From NCBI GenBank assembly GCA_000697665.1, contig KL197710.1:834090-898089 (forward strand): 64,000 nt of DNA. The letters run 5' to 3'. The notes beneath the pieces were generated by a model. The model was not told the origin of the DNA. It made no database searches and worked only from the letters and a program-made list of their open reading frames with translations. How positions within the stretch are numbered: the stretch's first letter is position 1; each line of letters opens with the position of its first letter. Shown here in pieces: positions 33,093 through 44,639 of the stretch. The stretch comes from Jaapia argillacea MUCL 33604 (taxonomy: Eukaryota > Basidiomycota > Agaricomycetes > Jaapiales > Jaapiaceae). Position numbers and translations under genes: made by a program.

Positions 33093-36000
33093 ATGGTGTA
33101 AGTCCCATCTTGCGAGATCAGGGGTGTCATACTGATGTGTTTTTTTCTCTGCAATGTAGCAACTTCACGATAGGTTAGTATCTTGCAGTTGGATCAGAAA
33201 GATCGCCTGGTTGACCATTGATATGCTCGATGTTCAGAACAAATCCGGGCCCTTATGGACAAGCCCACCAACATCCGTAACATGAGTGTTATCGCTCATG
33301 GTAAGCCTTACTGTTTGGAGTTTTGTGCGGTCTTTCTCATCGCACAAAAACCCTTGTAGTGGATCATGGAAAGTCCACCTTGACCGACTCCCTTGTCTCC
33401 AAGGCCGGCATTATCGCCGCAAAAAATGCTGGTGATGTACGGTTTACGGATACAAGAGACGACGAAAAGGAACGTGGTATTACGATTAAATCAACAGCCA
33501 TCTCCATGTACTTCGAGGTGTCCAAGGAAGATCTTTCCGCCGTGAAGCAGAAAACTGACGGTACTTTTTCCGCCTACCCCATTCACAAGATTTGATGACT
33601 GACCACTTTCACTCCTTACACAGGAACTGACTTCTTGATCAACTTGATTGATTCACCGGGACATGTCGATTTCTCTTCAGAAGTCACAGCTGCTCTCCGT
33701 GTCACCGATGGTGCTCTCGTCGTTGTCGACACCATTGAGGGCGTCTGCGTGCAGACCGAGACTGTCCTCCGACAAGCTCTGACTGAGCGTATCAAGCCCG
33801 TCCTCGTTATCAACAAGGTCGATCGTGCTCTTCTTGAGCTCCAGGTTGAAAAGGAGGAGCTTTTCCAAAACTTCCGTCGTGTCATCGAAAACGTTAACGT
33901 CATCATTTCCACCTACAACGACCCCGTCCTCGGCGACGTTCAGGTTTACCCTGATATCGGTACCGTCGCTTTCGGATCCGGTCTTCACGGCTGGGCGTTC
34001 ACTCTTCGTCAATTCGCCAATCGTTACGCAAAGAAATTCGGTGTTGACAAGGAGAAAATGATGGCCAGGTTATGGGGTGACAACTTCTTCAACCCCAAGA
34101 CCAAGAAGTGGGCAAAGACATCGGAGGGTGGTGGTGAGCGTGCTTTTAACATGTTCGTCCTCGACCCCATCTACAAGGTCTTCGACGCCGTTATGAACTT
34201 CAAGAAGGACGCCATCGGTCCCATGCTCGAGAAGCTCGACGTCAAGCTTGCCTCTGAAGAGCGGGAGCTCGAGGGCAAGGCGCTTCTCAAGGTTATCATG
34301 CGTAAATTCCTGCCTGCCGGTGACTCCCTCTTGGAGATGATAGTCATCAGCCTTCCTTCTCCCGCCACTGCCCAGCGCTATCGTGTCGAGACTCTCTACG
34401 AGGGTCCCATGGATGACGAGTCCGCCATTGGTGTCCGTGATTGTGATCCCAAGGGTCCTCTCATGCTTTACATCTCCAAGATGGTGCCCACTTCCGATAA
34501 GGGTCGTTTCTACGCCTTCGGTCGTGTCTTCTCAGGTACCGTCCGCGCTGGTCCCAAGATCCGTATCCAAGGCCCCAACTACGTTCCCGGAAAGAAGGAC
34601 GATTTGTTCATCAAGTCTGTCCAGCGTACCGTGTTGATGATGGGTCGTTATGTTGAGCCTATCGAGGATTGCCCTTGCGGTAACATCGTCGGTTTGGTTG
34701 GTATCGATCAGTTCTTGCTCAAGAGCGGCACCCTCACCACCTCGGAAACTGCCCACAACATGAAAGTCATGAAGTTCTCCGTATCCCCCGTCGTGCGAGT
34801 CTCCGTCGAAGTCAAGAACGCCTCCGATTTGCCCAAACTCGTTGAAGGTCTTAAGCGTCTGTCCAAGTCGGATCCTTGTGTCCAGACATCAGTGTCAGAA
34901 ACCGGTGAACATATCGTCGCTGGTGCTGGTGAGCTTCACTTGGAAATTTGCTTGAAGGTGTGTCTCGTTGTTTCGCCGGAGTTTCAGGAAACTGACCCAT
35001 TCATCCAGGATCTCCAAGAGGATCACGCTGGTGTTCCCCTCAAGATCTCCGACCCCGTCGTCGGTTACCGAGAGACCGTCAAGGCCGAGTCATCCATTGT
35101 TGCATTGGCGAAGTCCCAGAACAAGCACAATCGTCTCTTCGTCAAGGCTCTGCCCATCGATGAAGAACTCACCAAGGCCATCGAGAGCGGCAAAGTCAGC
35201 GCCCGTGACGATTTCAAGGCCCGCGCTCGTATCCTCGCTGACGAGTTCGGTTGGGATGTTACTGATGCCAGGAAGATCTGGTGTTTCGGTCCCGAAACAA
35301 CTGGCCCTAACTTGTTGGTCGATGTCACCAAGGGTGTGCAGTACCTCAACGAAATCAAAGATTCATGTATCGCAGGTTTCCAATGGGCGACCAAGGAAGG
35401 TGTGTGTGCTGAAGAGAACATGCGTGGTGTCCGCTTCAACGTGCTCGATGTCGTGGTATGTGCCTCCACCGATCGTTTTGGACTGTTGCTTAATGGGTCT
35501 ACCCCTGCAGTTGCACACTGATGCTATCCATCGTGGTGGAGGGCAAATCATCCCCACAACGCGTCGTGTCTGTTACGCCGCAGCCTTGTTGGCTACCCCC
35601 GGTCTCCAGGAACCCGTTTACCTTGGTACGTTCACTGCTATCACCTTCTACTCACATATTCTCATCCCTATCCGCAGTTGAAATTCAGTGCCCGGAGAAC
35701 GCCATTGGTGGCATCTACTCATGCCTTAACAAGCGTCGTGGACAGGTCTTCAGCGAAGAGCAGAGGCCCGGAACACCGATGTTCACTGTCAAAGCTTACC
35801 TGCCTGTCATGGAGTCTTTCGGTTTCAATGGTGACCTTCGTTCGGCGACTGGTGGACAGGCGTTCCCCCAGAGCGTGTTTGACCATTGGGAGTTGATGAA
35901 CGGATGTGCGTTTTTAATTCCTTGTATCGATGGAGATCTCGGTTGACCGTTGTTGTCCATAGCTCCTCTCGATAAGGGTAGTAAGATCGAGGAACTCGTC

Positions 36001-36128
36001 AGGAGTATCCGAGTAAGGAAGGGTCTCAAGGTGCGCCTCATCATTCTCATCTCGGCTTAAGATTCTCATGTCTCTTCTCCATCTAGCCTGAAATCCCTGC
36101 TCTTGATACCTACTACGACAAGTTGTAA
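33093..36128 (+). CDS. EF2: Translation elongation factor 2
   Basis: GTPase that translocates the ribosome. Two tiny 5' exons (ATG-GT and CAACTTCACGATAG) give [20 protein letters not shown]. The G-domain motifs are AHVDHGKST (G1), ERGITIKST (G2), [11 protein letters not shown] (G3) and NKVD (G4). Domain IV carries [13 protein letters not shown], whose His is the diphthamide site. The end is [11 protein letters not shown]. Codon choice is strongly biased to C-ending codons, as expected for a very highly expressed gene. One intron (34958-35008) is exactly 51 nt and has no stop, so translation can read through it; it is recognised because [16 protein letters not shown] is otherwise continuous. 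RLSKSDPCV, the region of the lysine methylated by Efm3 in yeast, is present. Confidence 0.98.
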
Positions 36129-36412
36129 ACATTTCCCTATTTTGGGGTCTGTTGTACCTGTGCCAACATCGTTCACGAGCGTCGTCTGTTGTTTTGTTGT
36201 GGCAGTTACTTGAACACGAATTTGTTGTACTTTTCACGCACTCACGATGATATTTGTTTTCACTATCGTTCACACTGGTGGTCCAAGCATAACCCAAACT
36301 CTTGTCGTGTTCGGAATGATTCATAACTTATTCGGTACCGGCTCACGAAGGGTACTTATAATGGGAAGCACCGTAGACTCAGTTCAAACATTCACTACAA
36401 TCTTCCACCAAG

Positions 36413-37614
36413 ATGATGGCCACGGATCACGATCTCCAACTCGATACGGCCTCAGGTGTACGGGCCTATCTTGAAGGTACCCCATTCGCCAGCGATAGTG
36501 TCACGCCGTTGGTAGGAGGGTATGGTAACTTCACGTATCGACTCTGGTTAAAGAGCCCATACGAAAATCGAAAGACAGTGGTGGTGAAGTACGGGAGGTC
36601 ATTGGTGCTCACCAGAGTCAATGCTAGCCCACTTCCTTTGGCAATCGAACGTCAGGTAAGCAAGAGGAGTTTGTGGTGTGTCGTCAGCAGGTGGCTAAGG
36701 GAGAAATCTTGTAGAACTTTGAGGTAGAAGCCTTGCGGCGTGTCAGCGAGTGGCTGCCAGCCCAATCGGTAGTGCAAGTTCCACGAATCTATCTCTTCGA
36801 CAAGGAGAATCATTTCATCATTATGGAGGACTGCGGAGGGGACGTAGTGACTCTGAAGAAACTGACGATGGAAACTCCTCCTCGGCCAGTCGTAGCAGAA
36901 GCAATCGGAAAAGCTCTTGGAGAATTCCTTGCTAGGCTTCACGACTGGGGAACTGTTAGCAAGGATCTCCTTGACTACTTCGATGCCCACGAGCAGGGGA
37001 AACAGATATCTGCGTTCCTCACATATGGCCGGTTGGTGACCACTATAACCGGCCAAGATAGTTTGCCAATGTTACCGAACGGCACCCTCTCTGCATCCGA
37101 AGGCAATGTGGGCGTCGTAACAAAGCTGGCGGAAGAGAGGACTCGCATTATCTTGTCCTCGCACGAGACATTCACGATGGGAGACTTCTGGACGGGAAAT
37201 ATTCTTGTAAGACTGGGAGGGGAAGGGGATGCTCAATATCTTGAGCAGCTGTACGTCGTGGATTGGGAGCTAGCGAAGCCGGGCCTTGCGGGATTCGACG
37301 TCGGTCAGTTCTGCGCGGAGATGCACCTCCTCCGACGATTCAATGACTCGGACGCGGCGCAAGATGCTGCATCGCGTACATTGTCCGCCTTCTTGTCGGC
37401 CTACCACAGCGTTCGTCCGACAGACGTCGACCTGGCTCGAACTGCCATCATCCACGCCGGTGCTCACCTTGTGGCATGGACTCCTCGCATCCCGTGGGGT
37501 GATGAGCCAAGGACAAGGGAAGTAGTTGCGGAGGGACTCGAGTTGTTGTTGGACGGGTACCAAGGCCCGGAGAGCTCGCTCAAAGGGTCGATACTAGGAG
37601 GCTTGCTCCAGTAG
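36413..37614 (+). CDS. APH-fold phosphotransferase
   Basis: Small-molecule kinase-like protein of the aminoglycoside phosphotransferase/choline kinase superfamily, two exons. The glycine-rich loop region reads LVGGYGNFTYRLWLKS, then TVVVKYG with the ATP-binding Lys. HFIIMEDCGGD is the hinge-like region. The catalytic segment is FTMGDFWTGNILV, and the metal-binding segment is LYVVDWELAKPGLAGFDVGQF. The usual catalytic motif is HGDxxxxN; here Met replaces the His while the Asp and Asn remain. Fungal relatives include methylthioribose-kinase-like proteins, but the substrate cannot be called. Either of two adjacent ATGs could serve as start. Confidence 0.85.
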
Positions 37615-37812
37615 TTGTAACGTATTCCTGGAACGAGCTAGACGTCGAGTAACATAATGCAGAGGGAGATTTGTCATGAGTCATTGCTGCAAACTGAGAC
37701 ATCGAAGCGAAGGACAAGGGTCAATACAGGGTCACCGACGCGTCAAACTGCTCTTGTTTTCCAAGTCGAGAGGGCATCATCGGAAGGTGCAGAAACACGA
37801 CTGTCCGACATC

Positions 37813-40800
37813 ATGTCGACACCAACACCCCTCAAATTGCCTGCAGACCTCTCATACCCTATCAAAATTGTCTCGCTTGATGCTGCCCCGTCTACTTCCG
37901 TCGAACGAGGCTCTCGCTTGTTGAGCTATTCCTTCATCCATACCTCGCCAGATCCTCGTGTCAAGCCCGAAACACGCTACGGTACTTGGGATTCCACCCT
38001 TGAAGGAACTATCGATAGCTGGGACATCAAGCCAGGTCAAATTATCACGATCCACAGAGCAAGGGAGTCCCCTGTCGTTTCGGTGCAGGAACCTTGTAAG
38101 CATGGCATCCAGGTTGGAGGGATGTGTGGGATATGCGGGAAGGATATGACCAAGTACGTTTGCTCCTTCACTTGAGGATCCAGTGACTTAAGGTATCCTA
38201 GCCATGATTATACGGGCTATTCAGATGCGTCCCGTGCCAACATACAAATGACCCATTCAGCTCATGGTCCAACTGTATCACTGGAAGAAGCACAAAGGAT
38301 TGAACAGGAAACTGCGGACCACTTGCTCAATGCGCGTAAATTGTCGTTGATTGTCGACTTGGATCAAACTATCGTGCACGCCACGGTTGATCCCACGGTC
38401 GGTGAATGGATCACGGAGGGGGAAGCTTGGGAGAAACGACGGGCAAAGAAGCGCCTCCCAAAGCCCTCATCTTCCGGGCCAAAAGCATCCACCTCAACAT
38501 CATCACTCAAAGTCGATGAGCCCAGTGGCAGCGCTGAGTCGGATTCAGAAGATGAGGTCAATCCGAACTGGGAGGCTCTCAAAGACGTCAAGAAGTTCAG
38601 ATTAGCTCCAGAGGTGTTCGGTGCACCTTCTGGTCGAGGTTCTCCGAAAGGGAAGGCCAAGAGCATCGAAAGTGAGGGCTGTCTCTATTACATCAAACCT
38701 CGGTAAGTTAATTTCAACTCTGAACCCCGCGAACCCTGACCCCCCACAGTCCCGGCTTGCCAGAATTTTTGCAGACGGTGTCATCCATGTATGAAATGCA
38801 TGTCTACACCATGGGTACCCGTGCGTATGCGGAAGAGGTCTGCGCTGCAATCGATCCGGAGCGTAAGTATTTCGGAGGCCGCATTCTCAGCAGAGATGAG
38901 AGTGGCAGTGAGTTGTTCTCTCCCTCATTCCTTTACGACCAAACTGACACCCACACCCTATGTGAGGTCTCACGCAAAAGAGCCTGCAGCGCCTATTCCC
39001 ATGTGATACATCGATGGTAGTCATCATCGACGACCGTGCAGATGTATGGGAGTGGAGTCCAAACCTCGTGAAAGTTATTCCCTGTCAGTGCTCATTCGTT
39101 TTCGCGTTTTCGCTTTTAGCTGACCGACATATAGATGACTTCTTCGTCGGCATTGGAGACATCAACTCCTCGTTTCTCCCGAAACTCAATCCAATTGCGT
39201 CGGCCGTCCCTACAAGACCTCCGGTGGTCGATACCCGAAAGGCTGCGCCGGGTACCATAGCCCTTCCCATGCCTGAATCTTCTTCTACCTCCACCCCCTC
39301 AATACAATCCGCGGAAATTGAAGAACCAGACGAGCTCACGAAGAAGGCAATGCTTGCACAAACATCCTTAGTTCTCGAGGCGCAACTGGAAGAGCGCCCT
39401 TTGGCTAAGAAGCAAGAGCAGCTTACAGTCGCTGAGGAGGCGGAGGAAGATCGGGAGGAGGCCGAGAAAGCTAAAGTTGACGCTGACGCGAAAGATACGG
39501 AGAAGCCCCAAGATTCAGCACCAGCACCTGTCGTTGGCGAAAAGACGGACGAACATCAGAAGAAGCATCACCATCACCGTAAAGCACTACTGAAGAAGGA
39601 TGACGGTGAATTAGTTCGGGTGAAATATGTGTGTATCAATACTTTTCTGCTCTGCCGGTGGTGATTGAGGACTCCCGTAGTTTCTTCACAAGGTGCACGA
39701 GGCTTTCTATACGGCATATGACTCGAGGAGACCTGCCAACAAGTCTTCAAAACGAGCGCGGCGGCAGTCCACGGCTCCGCCACCGTACGATGTCACGGTA
39801 AGGTCCTCGGAACTTCATGGGTACTTGGCTAATAATCGTCTTCAGATGATTATCTCTCAGCTTAGGATGGAGACTCTCCAGGGTGTTCACATCCTATTCT
39901 CCAGTGTCATTCCCCTTGATACTAAAGCAGAGGGCACAGAGATCTGGCGAACTGCTCACATGTTTGGGGCGAAGTGCTATACTGAGTTATCGAGCCGAAT
40001 TACACATGTAGTTGCTGCCAAGGTACTTGTCTCCAACAGTCGGCTGAATTCCCACTGATGATGTCCTTATCGCACAGCGAGGCACAGTGAAAGTGGACGC
40101 CGCCCGGAAACGTGGAGGGATCAAGATTGTCTGGCTCTCCTGGTTTACAGACACCATAGCGCTATGGCAGCGTCAAGACGAGACACCCTATCTCCTCGAT
40201 GACCCGTTAGTCCTGCCTGAGCCCAGCTCCAGTCCGATACTGGATTCGAACCAGATCTCATCTGATGTAGAACCCGACACAGACGATTGGGACGAGTCCG
40301 TCAGTCCGGCAAACGAACCGGGCTCACTCACATTGGATGACGTGGATTGGGATGCGATTCGAGATGAAGTGGACGCTGCTATGGAAGAGAGCGATGGGGA
40401 TGAAGATGGGGGTGAGAGTGCGAACGTTTCGGATGATGGCGATGTGTCCGTTACAGATGAATCTGTTGGCGTTGCAAGGTTCGTTCAAATTTACTTGGGC
40501 TGTACTAGCGACCTTCGGAACTCATACTGCTCATGTGCTCCCTTGGCAGTAACCATTCTACTCCAAGATTGAAACGTAAACGATTACGTAGCTTAACACC
40601 CTCTGAAGTGCTTGGGATCAACGGAACCACACCCTCTCCCGATCGAGATAATCTGAGATCACCGCTGGCGAAGCGGAAGAAGATCGCAGCTGAGAGGACA
40701 GGATCGTCGAGACTAAAACTTGCCATCAACGCGGAAGAACTACAGGAAGTGAAGGTTGACGACGAGGAGGACAAGTCGTCGAATGGTAGTGGGAGAATTG

Positions 40801-40910
40801 CTTCAGTATCGTCGAAGGGGGGCGACGAAGAGGGCAGTGATGAGGAAGAAGGCGAAGTGGACGTTGAGGACGACTTCTTACTGAGGGAGTTGGGGGATGA
40901 GTGGGGATAG
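37813..40910 (+). CDS. FCP1: RNA polymerase II CTD phosphatase FCP1
   Basis: Nuclear phosphatase that removes phosphate from the C-terminal domain of RNA polymerase II, recycling the enzyme. After an N-terminal biotinyl-like segment and a CKHGIQVGGMCGICG cysteine cluster, the FCP homology domain shows the catalytic LSLIVDLDQTIVHAT (DxDxT). Then come YYIKPRPGLPEFLQ, MHVYTMGTRAYAEEVC and VVIIDDRADVWEWSPNLVKV. A charged linker (KKHHHHRKALLKK) is followed by a BRCT domain: LQGVHILFSSVIPLDTK, ITHVVAAKRGTVKV and GIKIVWLSWFTDTIALWQRQ. The tail is acidic with basic patches and ends LLRELGDEWG. About nine short introns. The ATG at 37813 is preferred; an upstream ATG at 37657 is in frame but not family-like. 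Confidence 0.95.
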
Positions 40911-41042
40911 CGTGTACGATTTGACCGTTGCTTGCTTTCGTCGATTTGCTGTATCTTGCATAATTTAACGTCAGACCATCGTCCCATCCCTACACTCGTC
41001 GCATACAATATTAGCAAGTTCATTTACTTCCATCTCAGATAC

Positions 41043-41952
41043 TCAGTTCGGCAACTTTCCGCCCTCCAATTCCTCACGATACAACTTCCACAGGTCCCCG
41101 ACTGCTCCACCAGTCCACTCACGGAAGATATCATCAGTGTACTCTGTATCTTTCATGGCCTCGTTCAGCGCTCGAACTGTCCCCGCGCCGTTTTTGACTT
41201 CGATCCAATCGAGGAAATAGGCTGTATCTTGATATCCGGCATCCCACTTATCTCCACTTGGGTTGCGCTTCCAATGGGGTGGGCTCAGTCCTGCGTGCAG
41301 GCGAACCCAATCTATATCAAGATGAGTATCAAGAATCATGCATGAGTCGTGCCAGAACTCAATCAAGTGCATCTCAATGAAGAGATAGAGATCAGGCATA
41401 ATGATGGAGAGGGAACCGAGAATGGAGGGTGAAGAAACGGAGATGAAAGAACGAGTTGGGGAGGATGGGGGGACCAACCTGCCATGCCCTCGATCAAGCC
41501 ACCCGGACATTTCCCTTTCCCGTTGTATTGGTAGCAATGTACCATTTCGTGTGTTATCACGCCTGTAATCTCGTCCTTGGCTCGTGAAGCGGAATTTTCA
41601 ATGTGTTGCAGCGAGAAATGGATTTCTTTGTGGGTGAGGGACCCATGGGTATAGGCCACACCATCCATAGGACGAAGAACGAGGAGGATCGACTGGACAC
41701 TGATGAACGAACATTTGAGCTGGACCTCCACGAGTAGGTGGGAGAAGAGACGTACTTTCTTGGCACGGTTGCTTCGGTGTACAGCCAGCTACATACCGTA
41801 GTTACCGCAGTTCTGAGCACAGACGGAGCGTCGATGTGCTTGAAGAACAGCTTAGCACCGGGGTGCTCCAAGTCCTCTACTCTGAGGTCAAACTTTGGTA
41901 TAGGCCATGTAGGCGGAGCTGGTTTATTAGGAGGAAGAGGTGGTGGTGGCAT
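41043..41952 (-). CDS. Basic secretory protein-type metallopeptidase
   Basis: Member of the plant basic secretory protein/peptidase family (DUF-type PF04450). The zinc site ITHEMVHCYQYNGKGKCPGG then LIEGMADWVRL matches HExxH followed downstream by a Gly-rich turn and Glu. Flanking family motifs are LVLRPMDGVAYTHG, KEIHFSLQHIEN and DWIEVKNGAGTVRALNEAM. The gene starts MPPPPLPPNKPAPPTWPIPK with no signal peptide, unlike secreted plant members, so a cytosolic location is likely. An intron between roughly 41730 and 41790 has no clean splice pair by eye, and a second follows GLIEGMA. It lies tail to tail with FCP1. Proteolytic activity is inferred. Confidence 0.85.
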
Positions 41953-42207
41953 GGAGATCGATTGATAAATTGGAATAACAGCAGCTACTTTTGTGAACGC
42001 AGTTCCATCGTTTGAACCTCGGAATTATCAAAAGATGGTGGACATATCAACATTAGCTGAGCATACACTGGAGATGCAGGGGATCCAAAGTGGGTATCAC
42101 GGGTGACGAACGACAAAGCGAGAAAGCGACAATATGGGTACAACCTGAGTACGACAGTACTGATCGTCCTGGTAAAAATAAAAACGGATTCACGAGGCAT
42201 TCCCCTT

Positions 42208-42975
42208 TCACGGATGATGGATACCGGCAGCAGCCTCAACTCTCTTCACCTCCTCCAACAATGCATCTCGACCCTCCTCCAACCACCGACAATACTCGAC
42301 CGCCCTAAACAATACCCCACTCTTCCCCTGGCTTCGACCCTTGCTCCTACTGCCACTCCCTTTGGGTCTTCCCCGAGTAGGCATGCCAACTCCTGGCGGA
42401 GTACCCGCAGGGGCTAGTAGTGTGATGAGCTGAGCGTAACCGTCACGAATGGCGTTGCGACGTTTTTGCTCGGACATGATGTGGTTAAGCCTCTTTTGGG
42501 GGGAGGTCAAGAGGGGCTTGGGGCGCCCACTTTCGGGGTCTATCGGCGGTGGGGAGGGCTCGGGTTTGGACATGGGAGGGGCATGCATATTTGAGAGGGG
42601 CTGCGGGTGCGCATATGGATGTGTGGTATGTGGATAATGCATATCCATGTCCTCGAAGCCATCTGCTCTGGAAGACCGAGTTCCCGGCCTGTTTGATGCG
42701 GATGGTTCGGGAATAGGAGATAGGTGTGGTGGCGGGTATGGTGGGAGGAGGTTTGATGAACCCTCTCCATGGTTGTCTGCAAGGGCAGACTCGTTCTCCA
42801 ACTCCCAGGTGAAGTTGTCGAGAAAGCCAAAGAGATCTGTGGTCTCTGAGGGAGAAAAAAGGTCTGCGGACGATGGCAAGGGCGGTGGTGGGGGAAAGAG
42901 ATTCTGAAGTGCCGGGTCAAAGCCAAAATCGAATTCTGAAAACGGGACTGGAGGTTGTGTCGGTGGTGAGTTCAT
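42208..42975 (-). CDS. bHLH transcription factor
   Basis: A single-exon 255-residue basic helix-loop-helix regulator. The N-terminal two thirds are Pro/Ser-rich with an acidic aromatic FSEFDFGFDPALQNLF segment that could activate. The basic region and helix 1 read KRLNHIMSEQKRRNAIRDGY. The loop is long and basic (PTRGRPKGSGSRSKGRSQGK), and helix 2 is VLFRAVEYCRWLEEGRDALL. The basic region suits E-box binding. The closest type I recognise is the fungal INO4/Mlx-like group, but the target genes are unknown. It diverges from a Zn2Cys6 gene 214 bp away. Confidence 0.92.
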   Translation of the reverse strand: MNSPPTQPPVPFSEFDFGFDPALQNLFPPPPPLPSSADLFSPSETTDLFGFLDNFTWELENESALADNHGEGSSNLLPPYPPPHLSPIPEPSASNRPGTRSSRADGFEDMDMHYPHTTHPYAHPQPLSNMHAPPMSKPEPSPPPIDPESGRPKPLLTSPQKRLNHIMSEQKRRNAIRDGYAQLITLLAPAGTPPGVGMPTRGRPKGSGSRSKGRSQGKSGVLFRAVEYCRWLEEGRDALLEEVKRVEAAAGIHHP

Positions 42976-43189
42976 GGTGGTTGGAGGAAAACATGGGGGA
43001 GGTCCGGTTATGCACTAGGAGCCGGTGAGCCGGAGGCCTCGGGATTGTCCGAGTGACTTGTGACCCGTGACATTGACCGGAATGGGACCGAATAAATGGA
43101 CGGCTCAAATGTGCATGCACCGCCCGGACTGCCAATAACGAATACCGCGCACATCTCTTCCCCGAACTACACGGTCTCTCTCCGTATCC

Positions 43190-44011
43190 ATGTCGGGCCT
43201 CAGCGACGCTTCCGGCCAAGACGCCGCTGTTCCGTCGATCGACACCCAACAACTCCAGGATCCAAATGGCAATCCTCAGCAATCCCTCCAGAACGTCGCT
43301 CCTCCAACCCCCGCTGCCAGCGAATCCGGGCGTAAAGGTCTGTAGACACCTTTAGCGCCGCCCTCCTTGGTTATTTCCGGAGGCTCATCACCGTGATCCC
43401 GTTCCCAGCCAAAGCTCCGTCTGTACGGCGAGCATGTCTAGCCTGTCATCAGGGTAAAACCAGGTGCAGCGAGGTCCTACCATGTCAGGTTCGTGCTTAT
43501 CTTCTCTGCTGTACCCTCCGTCACGACCTCTGAGCGTTGGCGCCTCTCCAGAGCTGTCTGAAACGCGGTCTCGGTGCAACGTGTGCTTACCCAGATCCTG
43601 ATCACCAGGATCATGGTCAAGGTCAAGGTGCGTGTTTTCTGGTTATGTTTTTACTATTATCTCATCTGCAACGTGTTTCACCGCCTTTCAGCCCCGCCAG
43701 TTGCGTTTGCACCTATGGGCTACCCCCCAATGCATCCTCCGACCTTTGCACAACAACAGTACTACGACTACAACGGAGCCTTGACTGGCGCATCCACATC
43801 GACCTTCCGACCAAACAAGCGCCCACGACCGCTGACGGAAGAAGAAACTGCCGCCATCACTCGCAACTTCAGCCGAGGTGACTTTTACGTCGGCAACAGC
43901 GCACCAGTCAGGATTGATCCTCGGCTGCCTGTTCGTCTTACGTTGGGAGAAGGTGACCACGTTCATTTCACCGTTGGGGAGTCGATGGTGTACAATGGTG
44001 CCGGGATGTGA
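43190..44011 (+). CDS. Zn(II)2Cys6 DNA-binding protein
   Basis: A short fungal binuclear-cluster regulator. Exons join to give RRACLACHQGKTRCSEVLPC then QSCLKRGLGATCAYPDP, a complete C6 cluster (CxxC, then four further Cys). Upstream is a Gln/Pro-rich leader from MSGLSDASGQDAA. Downstream is RPNKRPRPLTEEETAAITRN and a short beta-rich C-terminus ending VYNGAGM. It lacks the large fungal-specific middle homology domain, so it is unusually small for the class. Introns are short (for example after SGRK). Role unknown. Confidence 0.85.
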
Positions 44012-44639
44012 TGTGGTACCTTTGATCCTCTCTCTTCCCTTTCCTGTTCTGCTGTATTTTTGGCTCTCGTTTCTTGCTCGTTACCTTGTACTTCCTAGGC
44101 ATGGCTATCTCTCTGGTCTGCGTGGCTTGTCAATGAGTCCTTACCATCTGCTTCTCTTCTCTATAAGTTCCTTACGCGCTTCGTTGACTAATGTAGGGTT
44201 GTTTGATATGTCACCTATGCAATTCACTAGACTTTTAGCTTCCCCAGACGTCGGGATTTTTGGTTGGCTGTTTCCCCAAGGAGAGGCTTCCCAGTCCTTG
44301 TCATGGTAATACCGGTACCTCGGGCACTATTGGCATTCGTCCTTGCTCGATTCTCAAACCAACTGCGCTAGTCGATAATATAGGGGACGGTACGTTTCTT
44401 TTTTGCTGTGTGACTGTGGCTTTCGTCGTCTCATGCTAATGTTGTTTTGTGGGGAATTAGAACTGTTTTCGGTATGTATGTTCTCGCTATCCCTAAGCTA
44501 CTCAAATTGTCGATCTACAACGTTCGAAGTGGGCATGTCTGAGCGTAAATATAATCTTCAGCAGTTCGGGTTCCTCAAAGGGTTGCTTGCAACTGACTTT
44601 CGTAGACGACGAACGGTGTCAAGGTAAGCTGTCAGTTTC
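44012..44639. other. 3' flank of the Zn2Cys6 gene, no gene seen
   Basis: Several short open frames (for example 44403-44627) have no domain. Base composition is still like the neighbouring unique sequence, with normal CpG, up to about 44640 where the CpG-poor relic begins. Confidence 0.3.

Noticed and set aside
32723-33154. 143-codon minus-strand open frame upstream of EF2
   Set aside because: It overlaps the EF2 start and first intron, has no domain and no splice structure; it is most likely chance in a promoter region.
35065-35469. Antisense open frames within EF2 (also 33616-34012)
   Set aside because: Codon-biased coding sequence with few T-ending codons leaves long antisense frames. 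These mirror EF2 codons and have no protein character.
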